Of a stretch of 64,000 bases of DNA, positions 23,056 through 33,746 are shown piece after piece (position 1 is the stretch's first letter; each line of letters starts with the position of its first letter). Origin of the DNA: Dermanyssus gallinae (lineage: Eukaryota > Arthropoda > Arachnida > Mesostigmata > Dermanyssidae); assembly GCA_003439945.1 (NCBI GenBank), contig QVRM01002435.1, positions 1-64,000 on the forward strand. The letters run 5' to 3'. Both the position numbers and the translations under genes were made by a program. A model generated the notes under the pieces. The model had not been told where the DNA came from. It saw only the letters and a program-made list of their open reading frames with translations, and made no database searches.

Positions 23056-23182
23056 AACAACAACAGCAATAATAAAAAGAGCAACAACAACAACAACAGC
23101 AATAAGAGCAACAACAACAACAACAACAACAACAGCAATAACATAAAAAGCAAAAACAACAACAACAGCAGCAATAAGAGCA
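23056..23182. repeat. (AAC)n microsatellite, interrupted
   Basis: CAA/AAC triplets with AGC and ATA interruptions. Confidence 0.9.
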
Positions 23183-23649
23183 ACCACTATCTATTATCGG
23201 TGTAACCTTAGCATTAACGGCAACGGCGTAGAGGCTCATCATAGTTATCTTATTGATTAGAATATGACGACGTGTTGGTTATGCTGATGCGATTTGTGTT
23301 GTTGTCATACTCTGGTGGCGGTTGTCGTTATAATTTGTAACTATATTCTAGTTGCCTATAATACTGCAATTACTGTTCTTGCGTTGTGTGGTGGTTGTTG
23401 TTATTGTGACTACCGAAGGAAAGAGTTGCGGTGTATCTGCCGCATTCCTGCTAGTTTTTGTTCAAACTTGTCAAATGCTCGTCAAATGCTTCTCTCGTCC
23501 CCCCTCTCTCTTTCTTTTTATCTTGCTTTTTTTGCGTTATACCGCCACATTAATAAGTTGTACGAGTGGTAGTACTACTAACTAAGAAAAGCAGTAGTAC
23601 ACGTACTTTGTTTGAGTTATTCAAATCTGAAAATATGTAGCCAAATCAG

Positions 23650-23712
23650 GACCCTCTAACATTCGACCGACGTATGTTACTCTCTAACATTCGAACGACG
23701 TTAGTTAAGGCG
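23650..23712 (+). repeat. Short direct repeat, two copies of about 32 bp
   Basis: ctctaacattcgaccgacgt and ctctaacattcgaacgacgt in direct order, each followed by a GTTA-containing spacer. Confidence 0.75.
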
Positions 23713-23820
23713 CCCTAACATAGCTGCGCGACACCTTGTTACCGACGCTCCCCTTCGTGATAAATCGCCGTTGATCATTTACTTTATTTAAATATTTCCC
23801 TATCTCTCTCTTTCTCTCTT

Positions 23821-23823
<3 letters not shown>

Positions 23824-23859
<36 letters not shown>
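23824..23859. repeat. (TA)n microsatellite
   Basis: About 36 bp, preceded by CT-rich sequence. Confidence 0.95.
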
Positions 23860-23863
<4 letters not shown>

Positions 23864-24542
23864 TATTTTTTTTCTCAGTAGTAGCAAATGCCTCAACGAA
23901 TGATAAAGAGCAAAGCCAACCAAGCGCGATCGATTACCCCAGTGCCCTCGCTATGACAACGACGACGACGACGACAACAACAATATTAATAGGGAAGACG
24001 TGGTAATAACGCTCCATGGAGAAGGAACAAGACATATATGTATATACATATACATGGTTGTATGTATATAAACGGGTGCCACTTGAATGACCAACTCTAG
24101 GTGGTGCCCAGAACAAGGCCCATCTCTGCGGCTCACTGGTCGCTCTGGGAGTCGGAGCTGCCGGCGTCGGCTCGATCTACTTCGTTGGTTGTTCTATCGA
24201 TGCTCCATGGCTGTGCTGGTTTCCTCGTAGCCCCACCATTCGTATACGCGGCCACGTGACGTACGATCATCATAGTGATGATGCATTATTGCACTGCTAG
24301 GCGTGACAAGACGTGATTGAGGTTGCAGAATCGAATGGCGAAAAGTAAACTTTCCTTGTGATAGCGTCTGTGTGACGCCCGCGCTGATCTTCACTGTTCG
24401 TCGTGCGGCATCACCCATCCGCCACAGTTCTGGCCGTACAACAACATTCGCACAAAGCGTTTCGCATAATACGCCAATATACGCTGTTTACGCCTGTGTA
24501 CAGACGTATACAATTGGAAATACACTAGTATATGTATATCCA

Positions 24543-24548
<6 letters not shown>

Positions 24549-24585
<37 letters not shown>
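24549..24585. repeat. (TA)n microsatellite
   Basis: About 37 bp; a second shorter array follows at 24,640-24,658. Confidence 0.95.
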
Positions 24586-24587
<2 letters not shown>

Positions 24588-25333
24588 CGAGATTGCAAAG
24601 TTGATGTTTCTGGTTGTCTCATAGCAACACAAGTATAAGCATATATATATATATATATGATGTGGCACAGGTGGACGGAACTCTACCTCGGAAATTCAGT
24701 GCACTTTCGAACTATTACTTAGTTGTAAATTAGTAAGTTGGAGGACAAATGACTATGAAAATAGAACAACAACGACCATTTATCATCGCTTCACGCGCTT
24801 TAGTGGTTAAGAGAAATAAGATGAACACAAATAGCCAAACAGTCTAAGAGCTATCTACCTAAGGCTCTTAAGCGACAAAGTGTTATGAACCATACCATGC
24901 ATGCGTATTTAACATAACCACATGTATATTTGTCAAATCTTCGCCAGAGGAGGCACACTTCTTTGACGTTCAATTAAAAAGCCCAATCTGTACATTCCGT
25001 GGAGTCTAAAACGTCTGGCGCGTGGCTAGGGATATTCACAACAGGACGACTGCGCAGACCTGCAACCAGACATTCCTTACCCTTTATTACACGAATAAAG
25101 GAGTTTTCTATCCTATTCGAAAACATTTATTCGTTTGGTGACCATCATTAGTGGTATGTTGGCATGTCGGATGACCTAGTGGGCAAACACAAAGCCGCGT
25201 ATATTGGCATTATGCATTACAGCGTACCTCGTTGCTAAGTATCAATATGCATACTATGCTAAGAACAATATGCATACACTATGTCATCACATGATACATG
25301 TGCAACTTTAGCATATGATTATCATATGATTAG

Positions 25334-25336
<3 letters not shown>

Positions 25337-25377
<41 letters not shown>
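25337..25377. repeat. (TA)n microsatellite
   Basis: About 41 bp, directly abutting the 5' side of the dead transposon at 25,379. Confidence 0.95.
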
Positions 25378-25378
<1 letters not shown>

Positions 25379-25381
<3 letters not shown>

Positions 25382-26160
25382 TTGCGGAAAAAGAAAAGGC
25401 TGGGACCGGACTGACGAGGTGTTCGTAAACATCATCGTTCAATACAATTTGACTGTAGATATCTCTCAGAGGGTGGAGCTTTTTGAGCAGTACTATACAA
25501 CGAGTTATTCTCTAACGCAGTGCTTGCGAGTTTTCCGTGCGGCGCATGCAGAAGTGCCTCGACGTTCGAAAGCGGCTGCAACCAATCTGGTGAAGAAGTT
25601 TTAGGAAGCCGGGTCGCTACATGTAGCACCACGCTCGAGGTGTCTGGGGAGGAAGACTTCGGGACGCCACAACTTAAGAGGCAAACCCTTGCTCAATGAA
25701 AGTTGCGTTTTGGTTTCAAACAGCGGTGCAATCTGCCACACAACGCACCCTACATTTGGGCTGCTCTAACTGCTCCCACAGAAAGTTGGCGTGAGGGTGT
25801 TCGCCCAAAATGCAGACGTTTCGTGGCCACCTCGATTGTGTGACCTAATGCCCCTGGATGTTTTTCTGTAGGTTTTTTTTTTTACTAAGGTGCTGGACAG
25901 TAAGCTCGCTACCGTCGACGAGTTGAAGAAAAATAGTCGGCGAGAGATTTAAAAATTAACGCTAAATTGTACCAAAACGTTATCAAAATTGGTGTATCTC
26001 GAAAAGTCCCGGGGCCGCCACCTTTCGGACATCATCATTCAGTCATAGCGGCATCCAGCGCTTTTTTTTTCGAAATTGGACCGTGCTTAGTCTACGTTGT
26101 CGTTAATGTCTATCTAAAACGCTTTAGTGAGTCATTCAGCACCCTTTATTCTCTCTCTTT
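25379..26160 (+). pseudogene. Tc1/mariner-superfamily transposase, dead copy
   Basis: The N-terminal frame has a helix-turn-helix region 'FEQYYTTSYSLTQCLRVF' and '...ATNLVKKF' followed by a stop, then (other frame) EAGSLHVAPRSRC. The catalytic end is visible as 'WPPRLCDLMPLDVFL', the typical 'WPPRSPDLTPLDFFLWG' block of arthropod transposases, then 'KLATVDELKKNSRREI' and a C-terminal 'RGRHLSDIII' block (family: GGHLEDIIF). Much of the middle, including the first catalytic Asp region, is deleted, and several stops and frameshifts interrupt it. Flanked by TA arrays on both sides (25,337-25,377; 26,163-26,186). Confidence 0.75.
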
Positions 26161-26610
26161 CTATATATATATATATATATATATATGGTGTTGTTTGTGC
26201 GCGATACATGTATGTAAATATGTATTTATGTTTATATGCGTCTAAGTATATATGTATGTGATTAAGTGTACGTTTATATATATATATATATTTATACATA
26301 TAGTGTTTGTCTGTCTGAAGCAGTGGAGTTAAGGATGTTTTACATGTACTGAGAATCAATAGGCATTTGGCGTGCGATCCAAGGTGGACATGATACTCCC
26401 GTCGTAGTCTATGGCAAGACAATGAGTTAACGATAGTGAAAAGTAGAGTTGTGCCAGCTGTTGGAACAATTGTTATAAAAACTACAATAATAGCAACACT
26501 AATAACAACGTAATAAAACGTTTTACATGACACATAGGCAAGAATATGTACTTCTATCCAGTAACAGTAAATTTCTAAATTCAATTGTTCTGCGGCTGTC
26601 ATTGTTTCAG

Positions 26611-26724
26611 CGACTATCGAGGTCGACGAGGTCCACCTATCGGCTGATGGAATACTGCGAGTCCGTTTCCGCTCGATCCACTTCTTTCGAAGGAGTGGAA
26701 GACTTGTTCTGCATAAAGAACGAG
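26611..26724 (+). CDS. FREM2-like: FRAS1/FREM2-like gene, exon g
   Basis: Acceptor ...tcattgtttcag, donor GAACGAG|gtacgt. CG at the exon start completes GCG (Ala) with the G carried over across a 12.4-kb intron. It reads TIEVDEVHLSADGILRVRF then 'FFRRSGRLVLHKER', corresponding to vertebrate '[26 protein letters not shown]'. The length of 114 nt is exactly 2+111+1. The match is by pattern (S-x-D/E-G-x-L-x-V-x-F ... G-x-x-V-L) rather than high identity, but phase, splice sites and order all agree. Confidence 0.82.
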
Positions 26725-28234
26725 GTACGTGTCTTGAGATCTATTATATATATATATATATATATATATATCTGGGTAGGATGGTGCGATGCACACGGCC
26801 TGCGACTTTGATGTCATGAGTCAAGGGCTCAACACGACACGACGATTACAACACGACAAACTAGTAGATAGATGATATATATATATATGAGTGCCATTCA
26901 AATGAAAAGGTTCGAACTTACGTAACAACCAAACCGGTTGAAGGTTGAATGTACCGTATTCGGATAAAGTAACAAGACATTTAGAGACGCGACTGGAGTG
27001 CCCGGTGTGGTTGTGCGCATGGCGGAGGAGAGAAGCAGGCAGTTGTGTGTTCCGTCCAATTTATGCGGCAGTGTGTGTGAGGATTTTTTGTGAAAACTTC
27101 GCTATTGCAAAATTCGACGATTGAGGAGGAGCAGTGAAGCGTTACCAGACTTCAGAGTGGAAGTGTTTGAGTGACGACCCAAAACCAGGCCAGACAAAGA
27201 CTGTAATCTAACGCCAAACCCATCGACAAGGTGAACGACCTGATAAGAGGTCATCGGCGTGTAACGATGCGAATGTTGAAAGTGATGATGGGAGCCAGTG
27301 TTGGAACAGTGCTGACGATTGGGCACGACAGGTTGGGTTACCGGCAGGTATGCGCGCAGTGGGTTTCGAAGAAGCTCCGCACGAAGAAAACCGCAAAAAG
27401 AACTGCGTATGAGGCTAGCACTGCAACACCTGTTTGGGTGTCATATAGACCCCGATTTTTTGGAATGAGTCGTCACCAGTGAGAGCTGATACTATTACTT
27501 CGAGCCAGAGACAAAGCTAGACGGCATGCAATGTCGCCACCTCCCCCTAATCATCTAAAGTTGTGCTTTCGGAGAAAAAGATGATGTCCACCGTTTTTTC
27601 GACGTGCATTGTGAGACACTCCATTAAGATTACACGGCCTGTGCTGATCACGGAGGGAGCAATTCTGCTGCACGATAGCGTGCGTGTACACATCTCCGCG
27701 GTTACACAACGTGTACTGACCAAGTTCATGTGGGAGCAACTTGAGGATCTGCCCTACAGCCTGGACGTGTCGCCCTGCTATTTCCATTAGTTTTGTCCAT
27801 TGAAAAACATCCCAGAGGGAGGCGCTTTAACTCGGACGACGAACTGAAGGACGCAGTGGAGTACTCTCTTCACTATGTCCTTTTAGCTTGTGGCCTTTGT
27901 CACAGCCGCAGCCATTCTGGAAACGGAGAAGCCCTTGGATCGGAAAACAGTGGGATAGTTTAGCTCAGACCTCTGGTGATGCATTTAAGTAGAGACATGC
28001 CAATAGTGTCGTGTCGTACCTTTTCATTTGAACAAGATATATATATATATATATATAAATAAATACATTGGATCAATGGGATTCATAGATACATGGGCCC
28101 TTCAAAAATATGCGTTTTTTTGCAGACGCGAGCAAAATCCTAAGCATTTTTTATTTGTACGTTTCCGGTACCCGGCATTCCTTCTGTATCGGTGCCTGAC
28201 ATCGCAAATGCGTGCGTGTTGGTCTGATGGACAG
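26725..28234. other. 1.5-kb intron carrying the mariner element
   Basis: Almost the whole intron is TA arrays plus the mariner at 26,893-28,035. Without the element it would be under 400 bp. Confidence 0.7.
26893..28035 (+). mobile_element. mariner element with terminal inverted repeats, dead transposase
   Basis: Left end ATTCAAATGAAAAGGT (26,896-26,911) and right end ACCTTTTCATTTGAAC (28,018-28,033) are inverted copies matching at 15 of 16 positions. TA arrays lie outside both ends, as expected for TA-targeting mariners. Inside, broken frames show 'RPDKD..' and 'DDLLSG'-type pieces, 'HDRLGYRQVCAQWVSKKL' (mariner signature 'LGYRKVCARWVPK'), 'AILLHDSVRVHISAVTQ' (second catalytic Asp block LLHDNARPH) and 'WEQLEDLPYSLDVSP'. 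The final acidic block SDYHLF is degraded. Several stops and frameshifts show it cannot make transposase. Confidence 0.82.
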
Positions 28235-28356
28235 ACACATGGAACACAAGCATGGTGTGGTCGATGTCGGGTTCAAACAGACTCCCTTTTCGGCTGCAAC
28301 TGGACCGGATACTTTCTGATACCCAGATGGAATGGTCACTACATTCACTTCAACCC
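28235..28356 (+). CDS. FREM2-like: FRAS1/FREM2-like gene, exon h
   Basis: Acceptor ...tgatggacag (weak pyrimidine tract), donor CAACCC|gtgagt. The exon's first two bases (AC) complete GAC with the preceding G; the exon ends in phase 0. It reads TWNTSMVWSMSGSNRLPFRL then QLDRILSDTQMEWSLHSLQP. This aligns with vertebrate 'FTSSVIMSADHPGLTFSLRL' and the following '...QQWSF'. The weak acceptor leaves the 5' border less certain than the others, but 122 nt (2+120) fits both neighbours. The donor is followed by a 37-bp TA array. Confidence 0.72.
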
Positions 28357-28368
28357 GTGAGTGCCTTG

Positions 28369-28371
<3 letters not shown>

Positions 28372-28408
<37 letters not shown>
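28372..28408. repeat. (TA)n microsatellite
   Basis: About 37 bp, starting 16 bp after the donor at 28,356. Confidence 0.95.
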
Positions 28409-28410
<2 letters not shown>

Positions 28411-29361
28411 ACTGAAGGAGAACTAATTGCTAGTCTTACAATATTTAACTTTTTCTTGAGGCTAACGTTTTAAATTGTACGGTTTTTAATATTTTCTAGC
28501 AAATATTTTCTAGTCATGACCATGTTCAAATCACCTTTTTTTATTGAGTTGCTGGGTCTTTGACCTTTGTTGCTGATTTCTATTTCTTTCATTTTAAACT
28601 TACCTTTGAGTAGTCGTAGAGCCCTAGAAATTCGGTTGCGCCTCTTATTTGAGCCCCATCGGAAGTTCCATGTAGGCGATCTCCCACTGTCGATCTGTTC
28701 TGTATGAACTCCCTCTTGAGTGAGCTAACCCGGATAACTGTTTGCGACACCAAGCCAGAAATAGCCTTTCAACCAGACAGCCTTTCGGACGGCTTCGCAT
28801 CTCCCTGTTATTTCATAAAAAGATGAATGCCTCCTCGAGTTTTTCAAGTGTTTCGGAGCATATCGTGGCATACTCGAGAGTTCACTGGTTTGACTTTGAC
28901 GATTCTCAAAGTGTATGTGTTCCAATCGCTATCTGCGGAATAGCGCGCCATTGAACGAAGCTGCCGAGGACCAAAGAACATAACAAAAATTAACGGCGTG
29001 CAAATTTTATCCTCTTCATTCTCGGGCAGGCCCGTTTAGTGATGCGCCATTTCCCTTGATGCCGATGTCTCTGTTCTGCCACCCATACGGCAACGACCTT
29101 TAGAGCAAATATGCAATAGTCATTGCTTCGTGACACCAGTTGATTCGTTCATGCAATGTGAACAATCACAATGTCCTCTACGTTCGTAGGGGCCTGTTTC
29201 TGCATCCCATCTAGCGCTCGAAAGGACTGATACTTCACTGGTTTCAAAATAAATTTGAATTCGAATAACAACGCCAACAGTGGCATTAAACAACAGTAGC
29301 AGCACAAATTACACTGTCTCGAAGTGAATTGGGTTTGCGTATTTTTATAGATATTTCGTAA

Positions 29362-29370
<9 letters not shown>
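28409..29370. other. Intron sequence with no recognised element
   Basis: Short frames only, no match to any family I recognise. It leads into the TA array next to the foldback element. Confidence 0.5.

Positions 29371-29402
<32 letters not shown>
29371..29402. repeat. (TA)n microsatellite, left of foldback element
   Basis: About 32 bp, ending exactly where the element's ACAGGGTGT terminus starts. Confidence 0.95.
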
Positions 29403-29406
<4 letters not shown>

Positions 29407-30200
29407 GGTGTGACTGAACGAATTTTATAGCGATACATAAAATTGTAGAGCTCGTTAAAACGAATATTTTTTCCAATGGAACATGTGCTCTGAGAAGTCT
29501 TGTTTCGGAGTTACAGTGAAATTACTACAATTTGTGACACTGGTGTTTTTGCCCGACATAGGAGCACAAAATGTGCTGTTGCGAGACAACCAGTCTTCCT
29601 AGACAGAAACTAAGCACACCGTCGTGTTCGTGATAAAATTCTCCATCTGATGAATATGCAAGGCCGGTCAGAAGACGCGACATGGTCGCTTAGAAGAAAA
29701 TTCGTGAAGTTCTTCATTAGCGTTCACGCCAAATACTTTAGAATCATAACCCTACAACCACTCGCATTGACATATGTTTGGTACCAAAATGATCGCCATG
29801 AATTGCGCATTGGCTGAATATGTCCATTTTGAGCGCTGTGAGTGGTTGTAGGGTTATGATTCTAAAGTATTTGGCGTGAACGCTAATAAAAAACTTTATT
29901 TTTGGCGAATTCTCTTCTAAGCGACCATGTCGCGTCTTCTGACCGGCCTTGCATCAGATGGAGCAGAATTTTATCACGAACACGACGGTGTGCTTAGTTT
30001 CTGTCTAGGAAGACTGGTTGTCTCGCAACAGCACATTTTGTGCTCCTATGTCGGGCAAAAACACCAGTGTCACAAATTGTAGTAATTTCACTGTAACTCC
30101 GAAACAAGACTTCTCAGAGCACATGTTCCATTGGAAAAAATATTCGTTTTAACGAGCTCTACAATTTTATGTATCGCTATAAAATTCGTTCAGTCACACC

Positions 30201-30204
<4 letters not shown>
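29403..30204. mobile_element. Foldback element, copy 1 (802 bp)
   Basis: Near-perfect long inverted repeat. The left arm runs from ACAGGGTGTGACTGAACG at 29,403 to about 29,763 and the right arm from about 29,840 to CGTTCAGTCACACCCTGT at 30,204, with a 76-bp loop. The arms share blocks such as ccgacataggagcacaaaat and ggtcagaagacgcgacatgg. There is no coding capacity; the size, TA flanks and CAGGGTGT-type ends fit a non-autonomous Tc1/mariner-related foldback MITE. Relatives lie at 52,562-53,536 and 48,340-48,700. Confidence 0.9.

Positions 30205-30247
<43 letters not shown>
30204..30247. repeat. (TA)n microsatellite, right of foldback element
   Basis: About 44 bp, beginning at the element's last base. 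Confidence 0.95.
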
Positions 30248-30251
<4 letters not shown>

Positions 30252-30405
30252 AGTAGAGGCATTTTCGGTTATTCTACTATTATTGTTATCTCTAACATAT
30301 CCAACCTGCTTCAGGAAACGAACAACTTTTGCATGCTTTAAGGCTATAAATTATCTCTACTATACTACTAATTCTCTTCTTGTGGACCGTATTGTCGCCA
30401 TCCAG

Positions 30406-30539
30406 ATATCGCGATTGCGGAGCAACGTAAGCATCGCAATGTATCCCTGTCTCTTCGACGAGTTCGGCAACTCGGACATGACCGGGGACGACGGGTGCCA
30501 CGTCATTACCGAGACCATCCGTTCGAGTTTACAATTCCC
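30406..30539 (+). CDS. FREM2-like: FRAS1/FREM2-like gene, exon i (apparent -1 frameshift)
   Basis: Acceptor ...gtcgccatccag, donor ATTCCC|gtacgt. The start frame reads SRLRSNVSIAMYPCLFDEF, matching the family pattern DYSGTYTVKLVPC. The end frame reads 'RDHPFEFTIP', matching the C..PREPVTFDLDI stretch, and continues without a break into 'IDITAA' of the next exon. The two frames differ by one. The exon has 134 nt where the neighbours need 135, so one base is missing, most likely in the stretch around 30,500-30,520 (attaccgagacc). The original frame continues open to the donor but gives no family match at its end and the wrong phase. Confidence 0.75.
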
Positions 30540-30719
30540 GTACGTGGTCCCTCTTACACACATACTATATAATATATGTTACCATGACAGTATTACACTC
30601 ATGAAACGTTAAACAGCGTTTGGAGCTTTTTTAAGGGAGTTGCCTCTACAGTAGACTTGCCTTGGAAACTCGACATGATTAGATAATAATATACCTAGAG
30701 TTTAATTTATATTGTATGT

Positions 30720-31000
30720 ATATTTAGATTATAGTAATGTATATTTAGATTTATTTATATTTATATTATATTTATATTATATTTATATTTATATTTATAT
30801 TTATATTTATATTTATCTTTATATTGATATGTATATTTATATTTATATTATATTTATATTTAATTTACTATTTATATTATATTTATATTTCAATTCTATT
30901 ATTTGATATTTATATTTATATTTTATTAGTATTTATCTTGATATTTATCTTTATAGTTTATATTCATATTTTTTTAATTTATATTTATATTTATAGAATT
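30720..31000 (+). repeat. (TATATT)n-type hexanucleotide array
   Basis: About 280 bp of TATATT units with variants (TATATTTATATT, TATCTT, GATATT). It differs from the plain TA arrays elsewhere and directly precedes a decayed LINE-A piece. Confidence 0.9.
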
Positions 31001-31410
31001 GGATATATCAGTTATGTCAACTTAGCGTTGCAGCAAAGCATACGCACCCTGGAGAGATATTGCAAAAACAACGGCGTTTATTTAGATTAACGCCGAGAAA
31101 ACCGAAGCCATCAAATTTAAACCCGAAGGATCGCTTGTTCCTGATTGCTTGCTCGTTCTGATTACTTGAGACTTAGTACTGCTGCAGTAGAGTTTGTTTA
31201 TACCTATTGCTACCTTAAGGTTAACTTTTCAATTAAAGACACAACCTTCGGATAATACTTTGCCGAACGGGTGAGAAAAAGTCTAGTCTCGATGTCAATG
31301 ATTAAAAAAACTGCAAAATGCTCTCTGGGCTCGCTAAACGCACGTTTTGACGAAGGTTGCTTTGGTGGCGGCTTACGGCATCCAGATTACATAAGAACAT
31401 CTGAGTACAC
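31000..31410 (+). pseudogene. LINE-A reverse transcriptase remnant, copy 1
   Basis: The + strand frame 'LALQQSIRTLERYCKNNGVY', then (shifted) 'INAEKTEAIKF' and 'PEG', corresponds to 'VQQGVDRLYVAVNALGLTV' and 'NQRKTEAMKFRRGG' of the copy at 33,747. The rest is broken by stops. The element is truncated at its front where the hexanucleotide array begins. Confidence 0.6.
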
Positions 31411-31744
31411 CGTAGCCAGATAAACTAAATAAGGTAAAGCACTCTTTTTAAGCTGGCCTTTGGGTTACCACAAAATTCATATAATATATAAATACATATA
31501 CGACCTACGAACAACGTCCAACGTCACAACGGTTCGTTCAGTACATGTAGATAGTATATTGTTACGTGCACTACATAGTAGCGGTTATACTCATACCAAC
31601 GTTTGCTAGAAGCCGGTAAGTAGCTCCTTCTAGAGAGCAAATATTCGATTTTCTCGCTTGCGGACTGCAAGCCTTTATACGAGCCCTAAAAACAAAAAGG
31701 ATGAGATAAGTACTAATTGTGCTGATGCTGGGTACTTGCTTCAG

Positions 31745-32072
31745 ATTGACATTACGGCTGCTCGAAGTTCGGTAGACCATCACTCGCTGGTCAGCGTCAT
31801 GTCGCTGACGAAGCACAAGCACGTTTGGACACAGCCCTATTCGAGGTCAGGGGGTGTCTCTCATAGCTCTAGCGGTCGCGGAGACGTCACCAGCAACAGC
31901 AGTAAAAACGATAAGCGAACACCCTCCAACATGGCAGATGAAGCTCCGGAAACGAACAGATCCGGGTCGGCTGTCTCCCGCAAAAACGACAACGACGTAG
32001 CGGACGATAGTGAACCTTCTGCTGCCTCGCACGATGGCGGCAACACTACCTCGGGTGATGTGTTTGCCAGAG
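31745..32072 (+). CDS. FREM2-like: FRAS1/FREM2-like gene, exon j (hydrophilic insertion)
   Basis: Acceptor ...acttgcttcag, donor GCCAGAG|gtaaaa; phase 0 in, one base out. It begins 'IDITAARSSVDHHSLVSVM' and 'LTKHKHVWTQPYS', aligning with vertebrate 'LDIRFQQVSDPVAAEFSLN' and 'LLSKKSLWLSDGS'. It ends 'SGDVFAR', aligning with 'SDVAFAEGD'. Between these anchors is a hydrophilic insertion of about 60 residues rich in Ser, Asn, Asp and Lys. A TA array of 54 bp begins 25 bp after the donor. Confidence 0.87.
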
Positions 32073-32093
32073 GTAAAAGCAACACTAATTTTC

Positions 32094-32096
<3 letters not shown>

Positions 32097-32150
<54 letters not shown>
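32097..32150. repeat. (TA)n microsatellite
   Basis: About 54 bp; among the longest pure TA arrays in the window. Confidence 0.95.
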
Positions 32151-32154
<4 letters not shown>

Positions 32155-33321
32155 TATGTAAATATATAATGAGAAAAATGAGAGAATGAGAGAGAAAATA
32201 GACGCTAGGTTGATGCCAAGTTGGCCCTGTGCTAATATGACTTCTCTGCTGACCTTTCGGGAAAACTGTGGCATGCATTTGTGGTAAAAAAAACTGTGAT
32301 TTTTGTGTGAGCGCTCTGTATGAGAAACATTCTACAAAAAAATATTCACTCGGATTTTTTTCTTGTAGAATGTTCTTTTATATGTGCCCGACATGGGAAT
32401 ATGCACGTGCTTGTAGTATAGCGCTCAATTGCTACTGAATGGTACGCAGCGCCGGCACTTTAAGGGGATACGGCACGGGGTGCTGCGGACATTTGCCGCT
32501 AAATACGTCGTTAAGATAAGGGAGTAGACCAGCTAGCTTTTCTTTTTAGCAGGCTCAAACTCTTCCTGCTACGAACCTTAGTCGTAATACGAGCTAAGTC
32601 TTTACGTTGGCCCTGCTTGATTCTCGTTGTCCTGCGTGATCCCTGCGTTAGCTCTAATATCCGCAGACCACGAAGGTATGCCTAGGTTTGCCTGGTGAAC
32701 TTTTGTGCACTCTGAATGTTCCAAAATATTCGTGGGTTACTTTTGCAAACCATTGCATTCAAGACCATATGGTTACTCGCCGCTCCGCTTAGTTCGAAAC
32801 GACGTACATTTTATACATTAGATTTCCAAATTTCCAAAAATTGTAAGTCTTTACTTATCACCGAACGACACGTATAAAAACCCCTGTTAAAATTAAAACG
32901 GTATCTCTCGCCCGGGTTTCAATCCCATATAAAATGTCCCAGTTAAAATGAAGAAAAATATTATTTTTGTTATGTGTGAATTTGTTTCGGTAGACAGAGA
33001 CACAATGTTCTCCAATGTTCTCGATATATCTTCTAAGTGCAATAAAGTCAAAAATGTATATTTATTTGTTTTAGACCATAGATATCCTCGTTAGTAAACG
33101 CATGTAGGCGTTAAGAAATGACAGATATAATTTGTCTGCCACCAGTTTTGCAATACTGAATAAAACAGGGAATATACTTACTTTATTACACATTATCAGA
33201 ACTTAATGGACTCTAACGCTAATGGTTAGCGATATTTCACTAGCTCACTAATGAACTCGTAACCGAAAAGATTCGCAAAATTTGGTAGCGGATCTAGGTG
33301 AAGTGCTATAAGATGGAAAGA

Positions 33322-33327
<6 letters not shown>
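32151..33327. other. Intron sequence with no recognised element
   Basis: AT-rich unique sequence containing only the small hairpin at 32,325-32,376. Confidence 0.5.
32325..32376. repeat. Short imperfect hairpin
   Basis: aacattctacaaaaaaa and, inverted, ttttttcttgtagaatgtt, separated by about 13 bp. No terminator role is implied in an animal intron. Confidence 0.6.

Positions 33328-33374
<47 letters not shown>
33328..33374. repeat. (TA)n then (TG)n microsatellite
   Basis: About 47 bp of TA followed by a short GTGTGTGTG run. Confidence 0.95.
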
Positions 33375-33385
<11 letters not shown>

Positions 33386-33495
33386 CGTGTGTAAACGTAT
33401 ATATGCACGTGTGTATGCTAATGCCTTTGATACACATGGTGTTGCTGTTGTTGTCTCGCTTCCTTGGGATGTGGATTCACACACCTCGTTTGCAG

Positions 33496-33683
33496 GTGAT
33501 ATTGTCTACGGGAAAGTCGGAGTCGTACTGTCGCGTCTCTCGATGACGCCCATATTGCGTTCGAGCATAGAACGCTGCTATCTGTGCTCGTCGCGTGAGG
33601 CCTTCGTTTCTGCTGCCCAGCAGCCTTTTGGTGGACGTTCCTGCGCTGATCACTCGAAAATCCAATGCATTTACAAGATACTC
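33496..33683 (+). CDS. FREM2-like: FRAS1/FREM2-like gene, exon k (conserved DIIYGR..Cys block)
   Basis: Acceptor ...cctcgtttgcag, donor AAGATACTC|gtaagt. GT completes Gly with the carried-over G. It reads '(G)DIVYGKVGVVLSR', 'SIERCYLCSSREAF' and 'CADHSKIQCIYKIL', aligning along its whole length with vertebrate 'GDIIYGRVMV', 'SIEKVFLCTGADGY' and 'CLADSPSLLYRFKI'. 188 nt fits the phases exactly. This is the strongest full-length exon match in the gene. Confidence 0.93.
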
Positions 33684-33724
33684 GTAAGTGATGCATATGC
33701 GCGCACACATGCATAATATGCGTG

Positions 33725-33746
33725 ATTATTATTATTATTATTATTA
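33725..33746. repeat. (ATT)n tract at 5' border of LINE-A copy 2
   Basis: Seven ATT/TTA units immediately before the truncated LINE-A copy, mirroring the ATT tail at its other end. Confidence 0.85.

Larger units (their letters stand above)
14167..26610. other. 12.4-kb intron of the FREM2-like gene
   Basis: The largest intron. It holds two SINE copies, a decayed RT piece near 16.6 kb, an RLE-LINE piece at 19.3 kb, a palindrome at 20.6 kb, triplet repeats at 20.8-21.0 and 23.0-23.2 kb, TA arrays and a dead transposon at 25.4 kb. A GC-rich segment at 18,260-18,680 has open frames on both strands but no recognised homology. Confidence 0.6.

Noticed and set aside
24116..24418. Protein-like frame SLVALGVGAAGVGSIYFVG on the + strand, and a - strand alternative
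   Set aside because: Both strands look equally plausible, no splice sites consistent with the host gene, and no homology recognised.
30712..31090. Tyr/Ile-rich ORFs
   Set aside because: Translation of TA and TATATT arrays, not protein-like.
33418..33714. - strand ORFs over the exon at 33,496-33,683
   Set aside because: Shadow frames; the + strand translation matches the FRAS1/FREM family and has both splice sites.
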